Source: Oceanithermus desulfurans
GTDB lineage: Bacteria > Deinococcota > Deinococci > Deinococcales > Marinithermaceae
Assembly (NCBI RefSeq): GCF_014201675.1
Contig: NZ_JACHEZ010000006.1
Location: forward strand, 102,251 to 166,250
DNA length: 64,000 bases
Direction of reading: 5' to 3'
Each line of letters begins with the position of its first letter. Within the stretch, counting starts at the first letter, position 1. The translations under genes were made by a program, and so were the position numbers. Of the stretch, positions 1-7,724 are shown in pieces. The notes under the pieces were generated by a model, which saw nothing but the letters and a program-made list of their open reading frames with translations, did not search any database and had not been told where the DNA came from.

Positions 1-481
1 CTAGAAACCCCGCCACCAGTCCGGCTGCATGCGCCACCGACGAAGCGCGCACGAGCACGCTCTGGATGTATTCGTCCACGATCAGGCGCTCTCCCGCCCC
101 CGGCAGCAGGAAGACGATCAGCGACAACGCAGGCACCAGCATCAGGGGGTAACCGTTGAAAGCCAAATACAGCAGCGCCGTCGCGGTCACCACCACCCAG
201 GCCGTGAGGACGACCAGCCGGTACCCGCGCCGGGCCCCCGTCTCGCCCGCCAGGGGTGCGGACTCCTTACCCAGGGCCACCTTGACTTCCGAGGCAGGCC
301 CGTCGCTCCAGCCAATCCAGGCGATGACCGCACCCACGAGGGTGACCGAAGCCAGGTAGATCCACACCAGCGCCCAGGCGGCCTGGGCGGCGCCGGAGGC
401 GAAGGCGATCAGTGCTGCGGCGGCCAGGACGATCGCGGTGCCGCTGATGGAAACCGTACGCTTGGATCGTTCATTCGGCAT
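1..481 (-). CDS. Membrane protein, partial (C terminus outside window)
   Basis: Only the first 160 codons are visible; the frame is open to the left edge. The ATG (479-481) overlaps the 3' end of the upstream Xre gene by 11 bp, so translation is probably coupled. After a short charged N terminus there are hydrophobic segments at about residues 11-33, 36-57, 88-107 and 112-127, with a fifth beginning near 145. The loop at 58-87 is polar. Small Xre regulators of this type are often paired with a small multi-pass membrane protein of unknown function, and this looks like such a pair. No catalytic motif is visible. Function unknown; the identity as a real gene is well supported by the operon arrangement. 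Confidence 0.75.
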   Translation of the reverse strand, partial: MPNERSKRTVSISGTAIVLAAAALIAFASGAAQAAWALVWIYLASVTLVGAVIAWIGWSDGPASEVKVALGKESAPLAGETGARRGYRLVVLTAWVVVTATALLYLAFNGYPLMLVPALSLIVFLLPGAGERLIVDEYIQSVLVRASSVAHAAGLVAGFL

Positions 482-686
482 GATGCACCCCGCTCTCTTC
501 GGGCTCGAATACGTCCTCGATGGCCAGACCGAAAACCTCGGCGATCTTGAAGGCCAGCGGCAGGCTGGGGTCGTACCGCCCCTTCTCGATGGCGTTGACC
601 GTCTGGCGGCTGACACCCAGGCGCTCGACCAGCGTCGCCTGGCTCCAGCCGCGTTCGGCCCTAAGCACCGGAAGCCTGTTCTTCAT
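471..686 (-). CDS. Small Xre-family HTH transcriptional regulator
   Basis: A 71-residue protein that is almost entirely one helix-turn-helix domain: residues 13-22 (GWSQATLVER) and 24-33 (GVSRQTVNAI) form the helices, followed by EKGRYDPSLPLAFKIAEVFG. It belongs to the compact YozG-like Xre group, cytoplasmic DNA-binding repressors usually encoded next to a membrane protein. The start ATG lies inside the 3' end of the 73-codon upstream gene (26-bp overlap) and its own stop overlaps the membrane gene, so the three genes form one transcript. The likely target is its own promoter, where an inverted repeat covers the start of the first gene. The regulated signal cannot be read from the sequence. 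Confidence 0.85.
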   Translation of the reverse strand: MKNRLPVLRAERGWSQATLVERLGVSRQTVNAIEKGRYDPSLPLAFKIAEVFGLAIEDVFEPEESGVHHAE

Positions 687-882
687 AGCGACCCGCCTCC
701 AGGCGTTCGGCGGCGCGCAGGAAGCGGCGCGCCGCGTTCTTGAGCAGACCGGCCGCCAGGGTGCGCCCCCGCCGCAGCAAGGGGTCGGCCGCGCGCAGGC
801 GCTCCATCTCCGTTTGCACCTGGCTCCGCCGTTGTTCGCCGGCTTCGAGGAGTTCGTAAGGGTTGAGGTTGCCCGTTCCCAT
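661..882 (-). CDS. Hypothetical protein, first gene of the Xre operon
   Basis: A 73-residue, charged, probably all-helical protein with no recognisable domain; residues 15-35 and 45-65 are rich in Arg, Glu and Ala. It is supported by an AAGGAGG ribosome-binding site 6-7 nt before the ATG (880-882), a good upstream promoter, and its 26-bp overlap with the Xre gene. It has no signal peptide or membrane segment. It may be a partner or modulator of the regulator, but that is inference from position only. Confidence 0.6.
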   Translation of the reverse strand: MGTGNLNPYELLEAGEQRRSQVQTEMERLRAADPLLRRGRTLAAGLLKNAARRFLRAAERLEAGRYEEQASGA

Positions 883-899
883 GTCAAGCCTCCTTGACA
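882..899. promoter_or_regulatory. Inverted repeat over the RBS of the Xre operon (candidate operator)
   Basis: Perfect 7-bp arms, TGTCAAG (882-888) and CTTGACA (893-899), flank a 4-bp centre. The palindrome covers the predicted transcription start, the Shine-Dalgarno sequence and the start codon of the first gene. A third TGTCAA (925-930) is the -35 box. This is a natural place for autorepression by the Xre protein; binding is inferred. Confidence 0.45.
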
Positions 900-901
900 C
901 A

Positions 902-930
902 AGGGTAAAGCCTGCGCGACCATATGTCAA
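902..930 (-). promoter_or_regulatory. Promoter of the Xre operon
   Basis: On the minus strand, TTGACA (complement of 925-930), a 17-bp spacer and TACCCT (complement of 902-907). The -35 box is a perfect match; the -10 box is a weaker match. The predicted start lies near 895. Confidence 0.6.
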
Positions 931-943
931 GTGTGCTTTACTA

Positions 944-1020
944 TCCCCGCACGGCACCGCGGGGACGGGCGGGACGGATAGCCCTAAGCACCTCGCGCTC
1001 ATGGGTAAATAATGAGCGCG
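944..1020 (+). promoter_or_regulatory. Upstream region of the sulfur transporter with two palindromes
   Basis: Two inverted repeats lie between the divergent operons: TCCCCGC/GCGGGGA (944-950 and 959-965) and CGCGCTCAT/ATGAGCGCG (994-1002 and 1012-1020). The second brackets TAAATA (1006-1011), a candidate -10 box that would start transcription near 1018, about 20 nt before the TTG start at 1039. A symmetrical 27-bp site over a -10 box looks like a repressor operator. No regulator gene for it is visible in the window. Confidence 0.45.
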
Positions 1021-1038
1021 AAGCGGGAGGTGAAGGAT

Positions 1039-1617
1039 TTGCAAGAGATCATGACGCAACTCTGGCCCTGGTACGTTTCCGGCCCCTTGCTGGGTCTGAT
1101 CGTGCCGCTCTTGCTCTGGCTCGGTAACAAAGACTTCGGAATCTCGGCCAACCTGCGCCACGTCTGCGCCATGTGGCCGGGTAAGAAACCCGCCTTCTTC
1201 CAGTACGACTGGAGGAAAGAGACCTGGAACCTGCTCTTCGCGCTGGGCCTGCTCGCGGGCGGCTTCCTCGCCGGCTACCTGTACCCGGGGGACCCGGTCC
1301 ACCTCAACGGCACGGTGCTCGAGCGCATCAAGAGCTGGGGGCTCGACGACCCGCAGGCCATCGTCCCCCTCAAGCTGTTCGCCACGAGCGCGCTAGCCTC
1401 CTGGAAGGTCTGGGTCTATCTGCTGCTCGGCGGCTTCCTAATCGGTTTCGGAGCCCGTTACGGCGGGGGCTGCACCTCGGGCCACGCGATCACCGGCATC
1501 GCGGCGCTGCAGCTGCCCTCGCTTGTGGCGGTCGTCTTCTTCTTCGTCGGCGGCCTGATCGGAGCCTGGTGGATCCTGCCCGGGCTGATCGCCTGGATCA
1601 CGGGAGGTGCCGGATGA
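1039..1617 (+). CDS. YeeE/YedE-family sulfur transport protein, first half
   Basis: A 192-residue integral membrane protein with about five hydrophobic segments and the family signature GGGCTSGH around Cys145, the cysteine thought to handle thiosulfate or sulfane sulfur in YeeE-type channels. The family exists as long single proteins or, as here, as two short proteins side by side. The TTG at 1039 is chosen because GGAGGTGA (1026-1033) lies 5 nt before it; an upstream in-frame ATG at 1012 (201 residues) has no RBS and sits in a palindrome and predicted -10 box. The stop codon overlaps the next gene (ATGA). The exact substrate is inferred. Confidence 0.85.
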   Translation: MQEIMTQLWPWYVSGPLLGLIVPLLLWLGNKDFGISANLRHVCAMWPGKKPAFFQYDWRKETWNLLFALGLLAGGFLAGYLYPGDPVHLNGTVLERIKSWGLDDPQAIVPLKLFATSALASWKVWVYLLLGGFLIGFGARYGGGCTSGHAITGIAALQLPSLVAVVFFFVGGLIGAWWILPGLIAWITGGAG

Positions 1618-2030
1618 GGTTCTTCTTCGGTCTGGCCTACTTCCTGGTGGGCGTCCTCGGGGGCGTCACCCTGGTGCAGTCGCAGGCGGCTTCCTGGTAC
1701 CGCATCCAGGAGATGTTTCAGTTCGGGGCCTTTCACATGTACGGCATGATCATGTCCGCGATCGTCGTGGCCATGATCGGCGTTTGGCTGCTGCGGGGCA
1801 AGCGCAGCCTCGAGGGACCCGAGATCAAGATCAACGACAAGGCCCGTACCTGGACCCGTTACATCGTGGGCGGGACGATCTTCGGGCTCGGCTGGGCGCT
1901 GGCCGGCGCCTGCCCGGGGCCCACGCTGGCGCTGATCGGCGCCGGCTGGCCCGCCTACCTGATCCTCTTCGCGGGAATGATCCTGGGCACCTGGGTCTAC
2001 GGGCTGCTGCGGGAGATGCTGCCGCACTGA
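1614..2030 (+). CDS. YeeE/YedE-family sulfur transport protein, second half
   Basis: A 138-residue membrane protein with four hydrophobic segments. It carries the second family signature, LAGACPGPTLALIGAG, with Cys100. The ATG (1614) overlaps the TGA of the first half by 4 bp and has a GGGAGGTG ribosome-binding site, so the two proteins are made together and probably assemble into one pseudo-symmetric transporter in the cytoplasmic membrane. No rhodanese, TusA or persulfide dioxygenase gene, which often accompany this pair, is present nearby. Confidence 0.85.
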   Translation: MRFFFGLAYFLVGVLGGVTLVQSQAASWYRIQEMFQFGAFHMYGMIMSAIVVAMIGVWLLRGKRSLEGPEIKINDKARTWTRYIVGGTIFGLGWALAGACPGPTLALIGAGWPAYLILFAGMILGTWVYGLLREMLPH

Positions 2031-2048
2031 TACGAAGTTCCGAAAGGA

Positions 2049-2876
2049 CTACGGCCGGGCGCGCGCCCGGCCGTAAGTCTGCAGGATGAGCTCGGCGGCC
2101 TCGAGCAGGCCCCCTTCGCCTGAGGGAGCGACCACGCGGTCGGCCGCCCGCTGCACGAAGTCGGGCGCGTTGCCTACGGCGATGCCTAGGCCCGCCGCTT
2201 CGAGGCCGCCCAGGTCGTTGAGCCCGTCGCCCAGCATCACCGTGGCCTCGGGGGCGACGCCGTAGCTACGGGCCAGCTCGAGCAGGCCCGTGCCCTTGTG
2301 CCCCGCGGCCGGCTTGACGCCGAGGATCCAGTATCCTTCGCGGGGTCCGTAGGCCTCGACGCGGGCGCCCGCGCTCAGCTCCGCTCGCAGCCCATCCAGC
2401 CGCCCGGCGGGTACCCGCAGCAGCCAGGCCCCTACGAGGGGCAGGTCGGGAACGGCTTCGGGGGCGATGGCGAAGGAAGGCGTACCCGTCGCCGCCACGT
2501 GTTCGTGGCGGTCTTCGGGGGGCCGGGTGGCCAGGTGGTAGCGGACGCCCAGGGCGGTGTGGAACTCGGCGACGAGGTGAAGATCAAGGGCGGCCGCGAG
2601 GACCCGCCTCACCACGGAGGGGTCCAGCGTCGTACGGCTCTGGATACGGCCGCGGGCGTCGGCGATCAGGGCGCCGTCGGAAAAGGCGTGCAGGCCGTCG
2701 GGGCGGATGCGCCTGGCCGCCTCGAGCGCGAACCCCGCCGGCAGCCGTCCGGTGTTGACCGCGAGCAGGTGGCCCGCCGCACGCAGCCGTTCGAGGAACC
2801 GCGGCGCGTCGGGAAGGAAGACCCCGTGCTTCAGCAGGGTGCCGTCCAGGTCCAGCGCGATCAGCGCCCGCGCCAC
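2049..2876 (-). CDS. HAD-superfamily hydrolase, Cof-type (phosphosugar phosphatase-like)
   Basis: A 275-residue soluble hydrolase. HAD motif I is DLDGTLL near residue 9 (nucleophile and general acid Asp), motif II is VNTGR, motif III is the Lys in GHKG, and motif IV is MLGDGLNDL. The long middle section is a type-II cap, as in Cof phosphatases that act on sugar phosphates or cofactor phosphates. The GTG start (2874-2876) overlaps the 3' end of the upstream paralogue by 16 bp. The neighbouring gene is the same family, so the pair probably arose by duplication and may act on related substrates. Substrate cannot be predicted. Confidence 0.85.
   Translation of the reverse strand: MARALIALDLDGTLLKHGVFLPDAPRFLERLRAAGHLLAVNTGRLPAGFALEAARRIRPDGLHAFSDGALIADARGRIQSRTTLDPSVVRRVLAAALDLHLVAEFHTALGVRYHLATRPPEDRHEHVAATGTPSFAIAPEAVPDLPLVGAWLLRVPAGRLDGLRAELSAGARVEAYGPREGYWILGVKPAAGHKGTGLLELARSYGVAPEATVMLGDGLNDLGGLEAAGLGIAVGNAPDFVQRAADRVVAPSGEGGLLEAAELILQTYGRARARP
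2051..2074. terminator. Convergent terminator hairpin inside the HAD gene's 3' end
   Basis: A perfect 12-bp-arm palindrome (ACGGCCGGGCGC and its complement) lies just after the sulfur transporter. It also encodes the last residues (TYGRARARP) of the minus-strand HAD protein, whose stop is at 2049-2051. It has no T-tract, so if it stops transcription it probably needs Rho or acts by stem strength alone. Confidence 0.5.
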
Positions 2877-3679
2877 AACCCCTCCAGCGCCTCGGCGAGG
2901 CCGCAGCGCTCCACCGGCGCGACCACGCGGTCGGCGGCGCGCTTGACCTCGTCCGGCGCGTTGCCCATGGCGATCCCCACGCCGGCGGCGCGGATCAGCT
3001 CCAGGTCGTTGGCGCCGTCGCCGATCATGGCCACCTCGCGCATCGTCACCCCGAACCGCTCGGCCACCCAGCGCGCCGCACTCAGCTTGCCGGCGCGGCG
3101 CTCGAGCAGCGAGGCGTAGAGCACGCCGGGGGTGGACGGGCTGGTGCCCATGTGCCAGGAAAGCCGTTCCGTCAGCTCGGCGTCCACCGCAGCCCTGGCG
3201 CGCTCCCACGCCGGGCCGGGGCGCACGACCCACTGCAGGCGGATGACGGTGCTGCGGAAGAACCGCGCCTGCAGTTCCGTCCGCTGAAACTCGATCCCCA
3301 GCAGGCGGGCATGGGCTTCAAGGTCCGAGGACGAGCGCTCGACGTAGACGCCGCCCTCGGCGTCGTAGGCCTCGAGGGGCAGGGCGCGAGCGCGGGCCAA
3401 GTCGACGACCCGGTGGTAGGCCGTCTGGGGCAGACGCACGGCGTGCGCCGGGGTGCCGTCCGCGCGGGCGACGAGCGCCCCCTGATGGAAGACGTGGAGG
3501 CCTTCGGGGTCGAGCCGCCGCGCGTAGTCAAGGCTCAGGCCGGCGCTAGGTCGCCCGGTGGCCAGCGAGAGGTGCAGGCCGTGGGCGCGGGCCTTTCGCG
3601 CCGCCTCCCAGGCGCAGCCGGGCACCCCGTCGGGCCCGTGCAGGGTGCCGTCGACGTCGACGAAGACGAGGCGGATCAT
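2861..3679 (-). CDS. HAD-superfamily hydrolase, Cof-type, paralogue
   Basis: A 272-residue protein with the full HAD set: FVDVDGTLHG (residues 4-13), LATGR, the Lys of RAGKLSAARW and MIGDGANDL. It resembles its downstream neighbour most strongly at the end (GIAMGNAPDEVKRAADRVVAP against GIAVGNAPDFVQRAADRVVAP). The ATG (3677-3679) overlaps the PhzF-like stop by 4 bp, which places it in the hisS-aspS-phzF transcript. It is probably a phosphatase for small phosphorylated metabolites; nothing in the context fixes the substrate. Confidence 0.85.
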   Translation of the reverse strand: MIRLVFVDVDGTLHGPDGVPGCAWEAARKARAHGLHLSLATGRPSAGLSLDYARRLDPEGLHVFHQGALVARADGTPAHAVRLPQTAYHRVVDLARARALPLEAYDAEGGVYVERSSSDLEAHARLLGIEFQRTELQARFFRSTVIRLQWVVRPGPAWERARAAVDAELTERLSWHMGTSPSTPGVLYASLLERRAGKLSAARWVAERFGVTMREVAMIGDGANDLELIRAAGVGIAMGNAPDEVKRAADRVVAPVERCGLAEALEGLWRGR

Positions 3680-4575
3680 CGCACGCCGATCCATCCCGAG
3701 TGGGCGACGACCGCGGGCCCGCCCACGTAGACCGCGTAGGGTTCGCCCGACACCGCGTACTCGACGCGTACACGAACCACGCCAGGCACGCCCAGATGGT
3801 GCCCCTGAAGCACCTGGATCTCGGCCGAGCCCTCGCGCCGCGGCACCACCCCGGCGCGGGCCAGCAGCGCGGCCAGCGCCCCGTTCGCGGTGCCCGTGAC
3901 CGGGTCTTCGGGAATGCCCAGAGCGGGCGCAAAGTCGCGAGCGTAGTAGGCCCGCGGCCCCACCGGCGCGTAGGTGTGCACGGTGTCGACCTCGAGCACC
4001 GAGCAGATCTCGACCAGCCGTTCCATGTCGGGCTCGAGCTCGTCGACCAACCCGGGGGCGATCAGGGGAACGAAGGCGGACCAAAGGCCGCTGAAGGCGA
4101 CGCCGCTGGGCAGCCCACGGTGCAGGTAGCGCTCGTTGATACCCAAAGCCTCGAGCAGCTCGCGCAACGCGCTCCAGGAGAGAACGTCGCGGAAGCGGGG
4201 CGCGGGCTCGCGCATCACCGCCTGGATCACCCCGGCCTCGTCGCGCTCCAGGTGGACCGGAATGTTGTCCACCGGGGTCTGCAGGAAGAGCTGGCGCTCG
4301 CTCTCGCCGATGCGCCCCTGCAGCGTCAGGGTGACCGCCAGGGCGATGGCCGCGTGCCCCGCAAACTCGACTTCACGGGCCGGGGTGTAGAACCGCACCG
4401 AGAAGACGTTGTCCTTCCAGTCGGTGACGAAGACGGTCTCGCTGGTCTCGAGCTCCTGGGCGACGCGGCGCATCTGCGCGTCCGAAAGCCCGCGGGCGTC
4501 GAGCAGCACCGCGGCGCGGTTCCCCGTGCCCGGGGTGCGGGTGAAGGCGTCGACGAGCAGGTAGGGCAGCTTCAC
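3676..4575 (-). CDS. PhzF-family epimerase/isomerase-like protein
   Basis: A 299-residue cytoplasmic protein with the two-lobed diaminopimelate-epimerase-like fold of PhzF. Visible motifs are GTGNRAAV (residues 16-23), the catalytic Glu46 in ETSETVFV, FAGHA (about 72-76) and EDPVTGTANGAL near residue 215. PhzF itself isomerises dihydrohydroxyanthranilate in phenazine synthesis, but no phenazine genes are present and most family members have unknown substrates. The GTG start has a GAGGAG ribosome-binding site and lies 3 bp after aspS, so it is cotranscribed with the synthetases. Confidence 0.85.
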   Translation of the reverse strand: MKLPYLLVDAFTRTPGTGNRAAVLLDARGLSDAQMRRVAQELETSETVFVTDWKDNVFSVRFYTPAREVEFAGHAAIALAVTLTLQGRIGESERQLFLQTPVDNIPVHLERDEAGVIQAVMREPAPRFRDVLSWSALRELLEALGINERYLHRGLPSGVAFSGLWSAFVPLIAPGLVDELEPDMERLVEICSVLEVDTVHTYAPVGPRAYYARDFAPALGIPEDPVTGTANGALAALLARAGVVPRREGSAEIQVLQGHHLGVPGVVRVRVEYAVSGEPYAVYVGGPAVVAHSGWIGVR

Positions 4576-4578
4576 CGG

Positions 4579-6333
4579 CTACTCCTCGATCTTCAGGTGC
4601 AGCTCCGCCAGCTGCGCGGGAGAGACCGGCGCGGGCGCGCCGGTGAGGGGGTCGCGACCCGACTGGTTCTTGGGAAAGGGGATGACCTCACGGATGCTCG
4701 CCGCACCGCTCATCAGCGCCAGGAAGCGGTCGAGGCCCCAGGCGATGCCGCCGTGCGGCGGCGCGCCGTAGCGCAGCGCCTCGAGAAAAAAGCCGAACTT
4801 CTCCTCGGCCTCCTGGCGGGGGATGCCGAGCACGTCAAACATCTTTTGCTGGAGCTCCATGCGGTGAATACGTATCGAGCCTCCGCCCACCTCGGTGCCG
4901 TTGAGGACCAGGTCGTAGGCCTGCGCCCGCACCCGGCCCGGGTCGCTTTCCAGCAGCGGCAGGTCCTCCGGATGGGGGGAGGTGAAGGGGTGGTGCATGT
5001 AGGTCCACAACTCCAGGTCGCTGTCCCACTCGAGCAGCGGAAAGTCGACGACCCAGAGGAAGTTCCAGCCGCTGCGCTCGACCCCCAGCAGCTCGGCGAG
5101 TGCCAGGCGCACCTGACCCAGCGCCTCGAGCGCGGTGCTCCAGCGGTCCGCGACGAAGAGCACGGTCTCGCCCGGTCGTGCGCCCCAGGCGCGCAGGGCC
5201 GCCTCGTCCAGGAACTTGGCGATGCCGCCGCTGAGGCCGTCCGCGCCCACCTTGACCCAGGCCAGCCCCTTGGCGCCGTAGCGCCTCGCCACCTCCTCGA
5301 GCGCGGCGATCTGCTTGCGCGAGAGCTCCGCCGGCGCCCGCAGCCCGCGGACCACGCCCCCGGCCTCCAGCACGCTGCGGAAGGCGTTGAAGTTACCCTC
5401 GGCGAAGAGCGCGTCGGCCGCTGCGAGTTCGAGGCCGAAGCGGGTGTCGGGCTTGTCGGAGCCGTACCGCTCCAGCGCCTCGCGGTAGGGCATCCGCGGG
5501 AAGGGGAGGGGCAGCTCCACCCCCAGCGCCTCACGGAAGACGTGGACCACGAGCCGCTCGTTGATCGCCCAGATGTCCTCCTGGCTTACGAAGGACATCT
5601 CCAGGTCGAGCTGGGTAAAGTCGGGCTGACGGTCGGCCCGCAGGTCCTCGTCGCGGAAACAGCGGGCGATCTGGAAATAGCGGTCCACGCCCGCGATCAT
5701 CAGCATCTGCTTGAAAAGCTGGGGCGACTGGGGGAGGGCGTAGAACTTGCCGGGCTCGAGGCGGCTCGGCACCAGGAAGTCGCGCGCGCCTTCGGGGGTG
5801 CTGCGGGTGAGGAAGGGGGTCTCCACTTGCACGAAGCCTTCGGCGCTGAGGAAGTCCCAGATCGCCTTGATGACCGCGTGGCGCAGCCGCAAGCGGTCCA
5901 GCATCGGCTTGCGCCGCAGGTCGAGGTAGCGGTACTTGAGGCGCAGGTCTTCGTTCACGCGCTCCGCCGGGTCGTCCTCGCCGCGCCAGGAGGCGTCCAC
6001 CGGGAACGGCGGCGTCGCCGCTTCGTTCAGCACCTCGATGCGCGCGGCCGCGACCTCGACGCGGCCCGTCGCCAGCTCGGGGTTGACCTGGTCGGCGGGG
6101 CGGGCGCGCACCGTACCCTCGACCTCGACGACGTACTCGCCGCGGACGCGGTCGGCCTCGGCGAAGGCGGGGCTGTCGGGGTCCACCACGACCTGGACCA
6201 GCCCGGTCCGGTCACGCAGGTCGAGGAAGACAAGCCCGCCCAGGTCGCGCCGGCGGTTGACCCAGCCCTGCAGCAGGACCCGTTCGCCTTCGTGCCGTTC
6301 GTTCAGTTCACCGCAGTAATGGGTGCGTTTCAC
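4579..6333 (-). CDS. aspS: Aspartyl-tRNA synthetase, bacterial type
   Basis: A 584-residue class II synthetase that charges tRNA-Asp. Domains in order: OB-fold anticodon-binding domain ([19 protein letters not shown], residues 25-43), class II catalytic core with motif 2 ([18 protein letters not shown]) and motif 3 ([12 protein letters not shown]), and the bacterial GAD insertion (about 290-420). The GTG at 6331-6333 is chosen: it gives [10 protein letters not shown], like Thermus AspRS, has GAGGTGG 8 nt upstream and overlaps the hisS stop as GTGA. An ATG 21 nt further upstream lies inside hisS. Thermus also has an archaeal-type AspRS; whether this organism does is not visible here. Confidence 0.97.
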   Translation of the reverse strand: MKRTHYCGELNERHEGERVLLQGWVNRRRDLGGLVFLDLRDRTGLVQVVVDPDSPAFAEADRVRGEYVVEVEGTVRARPADQVNPELATGRVEVAAARIEVLNEAATPPFPVDASWRGEDDPAERVNEDLRLKYRYLDLRRKPMLDRLRLRHAVIKAIWDFLSAEGFVQVETPFLTRSTPEGARDFLVPSRLEPGKFYALPQSPQLFKQMLMIAGVDRYFQIARCFRDEDLRADRQPDFTQLDLEMSFVSQEDIWAINERLVVHVFREALGVELPLPFPRMPYREALERYGSDKPDTRFGLELAAADALFAEGNFNAFRSVLEAGGVVRGLRAPAELSRKQIAALEEVARRYGAKGLAWVKVGADGLSGGIAKFLDEAALRAWGARPGETVLFVADRWSTALEALGQVRLALAELLGVERSGWNFLWVVDFPLLEWDSDLELWTYMHHPFTSPHPEDLPLLESDPGRVRAQAYDLVLNGTEVGGGSIRIHRMELQQKMFDVLGIPRQEAEEKFGFFLEALRYGAPPHGGIAWGLDRFLALMSGAASIREVIPFPKNQSGRDPLTGAPAPVSPAQLAELHLKIEE

Positions 6334-7592
6334 GCCGTTCCACCTCGAATCCATTCTTTCACTTTGTCCGGACGAAGGGTGCGTTGTTCGCCCGATTTCA
6401 GGTCCTTGACCGTCAGCGTGCCGGCCGCGGCCTCGTCGGCTCCGAGGAGGCCGGCGAAGCGCGCCCCCTTCTTTTCCGCCTCCTGCAGGCCCTTGCCGGG
6501 TTTGCGCGCCTTAAGCGCGTACTGCACGCGCAGCTCCGGCCAGAAGCGGGCGGCGACCTCCAGGGCCCGGGGAACCAGCTCGGGCTCGAGGGGGACGACG
6601 TAGAGGTCGAGCCCCGGCGAGGGGGCAGGGTAGAGGCCTTCGGCCTCCATGGCCAGGGCCACGCGCTCGACGCCCAGCGCCCAGCCGACCCCGGGCGCCG
6701 GGGGTCCGCCCAGCAGCTCGCTGAGGCCGTCGTAGCGGCCGCCGCCGCCCAGGGCGGACTGGGCGCCCAAGAGTTCGTGATGTATTTCCCAGGAGGTGCG
6801 CACGTAGTAGTCGAGCCCCCGCACGATCGTAGGATCGACCTCGAAGGGAACGCCCAGCGCCCGCAGCCGCGCCTGCACCGCCTCGAAGTGCTTCCGGGCC
6901 GCCTCGCCCAGGAAGTCGAGCATGGGGCGCACCTTCAGGGCTTCGAGCAGGCGCCGGTCGACCTCGGCCTTGGAGTCGAGGATGCGCATGGGGTTGGTCT
7001 GGAGGCGCCGCCGCGAGTCTTCGGACAGCTTCTGCTCGTGTGGGGTGAGGAGCTCGCGCAGGTAGGCGTTGTAGCGCGCCCGGTCCGCGGCGTCGCCCAC
7101 CGAGCCCAACTTGAGGTGCAGCCGCTGGAGGCCCAGGTCCGCGAGGATCCACCAGGAGAGGGCGACGGCTTCGGCGTCCACCTCGGGCTCGGCGGCGCCG
7201 ATGACCTCGTAGCCGGTCTGGTGGAACTGCCGCTGGCGGCCTTTCTGGGGCCGCTCGGCGCGGAACATGGGACCCGCGTACCACAGCCGCACCGGCTGCG
7301 GCCGCACCTTCATGCCGTGCTCGATGTAGGCCCGCACCACGCCCGCGGTGCCCTCGGGCCGCAGCGTCAGCGAGCGCTGGCCGCGGTCGCTGAAACTGAA
7401 CATCTCCTTTTGTACGATGTCGGTCGTCCGACCCACGCCGCGCTCGAAGACCTCGGTGTGCTCGAAGATCGGGGTGGCGATCTCCTCGGCGCCCGCGGCG
7501 CTCGCCCAGCGACGGGTCGCTTCGACGACGGTGCGGTGGTAGGCCAGCGCGGACCCGAACAGGTCGTGGGTTCCCTTAACGGCGCGAATCAC
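6330..7592 (-). CDS. hisS: Histidyl-tRNA synthetase
   Basis: A 420-residue class II synthetase that attaches histidine to tRNA-His. Motif 1 is in [17 protein letters not shown], motif 2 is [17 protein letters not shown] (about residues 108-124), the histidine-specific signature is [12 protein letters not shown] (about 246-257), and motif 3 is [15 protein letters not shown]. The C-terminal anticodon domain follows (about 320-420). It heads a five-gene minus-strand operon with aspS. The GTG start (7590-7592) is preceded by TAAAAT and a 6-nt gap, so the mRNA is probably leaderless. Confidence 0.97.
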   Translation of the reverse strand: MIRAVKGTHDLFGSALAYHRTVVEATRRWASAAGAEEIATPIFEHTEVFERGVGRTTDIVQKEMFSFSDRGQRSLTLRPEGTAGVVRAYIEHGMKVRPQPVRLWYAGPMFRAERPQKGRQRQFHQTGYEVIGAAEPEVDAEAVALSWWILADLGLQRLHLKLGSVGDAADRARYNAYLRELLTPHEQKLSEDSRRRLQTNPMRILDSKAEVDRRLLEALKVRPMLDFLGEAARKHFEAVQARLRALGVPFEVDPTIVRGLDYYVRTSWEIHHELLGAQSALGGGGRYDGLSELLGGPPAPGVGWALGVERVALAMEAEGLYPAPSPGLDLYVVPLEPELVPRALEVAARFWPELRVQYALKARKPGKGLQEAEKKGARFAGLLGADEAAAGTLTVKDLKSGEQRTLRPDKVKEWIRGGTA

Positions 7593-7598
7593 GGCGCC

Positions 7599-7604
7599 AT
7601 TTTA
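7599..7604 (-). promoter_or_regulatory. Leaderless-type -10 box for hisS
   Basis: TAAAAT (complement of 7599-7604) is followed by 6 nt and the GTG start, so transcription should begin at or next to the start codon. No good -35 box is seen. Confidence 0.55.
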
Positions 7605-7681
7605 GCACTTCGGCCGCCGGGGCCCCGCGCCCGATGACGGGGTAAAGCAGGACCCCCGGAGCGCGGACCGGGAAAAATCAT

Positions 7682-7709
7682 ATTCCCGTTAATATCCCTT
7701 AACAGGAAT
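7682..7709. other. dif-like 28-bp palindrome upstream of the Xer-type recombinase
   Basis: The site has an 11-bp left arm (ATTCCCGTTAA), a 6-bp centre (TATCCC) and an 11-bp right arm (TTAACAGGAAT), the exact 11-6-11 geometry of bacterial dif sites, with one mismatch between the arms. Symmetry extends two more base pairs on each side (7680-7711). It ends 15 bp before the start of a tyrosine recombinase. It could be a recombination site, as in XerS and XerH systems where the site adjoins the gene, or an autoregulatory operator. Confidence 0.45.
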
Positions 7710-7713
7710 ATGG

Positions 7714-7719
7714 TATCTT
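7714..7719 (+). promoter_or_regulatory. -10 box for the tyrosine recombinase
   Basis: TATCTT lies 5 nt before the ATG at 7725 and immediately after the palindrome, supporting a leaderless start at 7725 rather than the in-frame ATG at 7710 inside the palindrome. Confidence 0.4.
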
Positions 7720-7724
7720 GGGGC

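Noticed and set aside
1012..1038. ATG at 1012 as the start of the first YeeE protein
   Set aside because: It is in the palindrome and next to the -10 box, while TTG at 1039 has a strong ribosome-binding site at correct spacing.
6334..6354. ATG-started longer form of aspS
   Set aside because: The GTG at 6333 has a good ribosome-binding site, a GTGA overlap with hisS and an N terminus matching Thermus AspRS.
3700..6603. Long plus-strand open frame opposite the PhzF-like gene and aspS
   Set aside because: No homology, crosses several real minus-strand genes, and shows low-complexity composition.
7710..7724. Upstream ATG for the tyrosine recombinase
   Set aside because: It lies inside the palindrome and has no RBS; the -10 box at 7714-7719 would be downstream of it.
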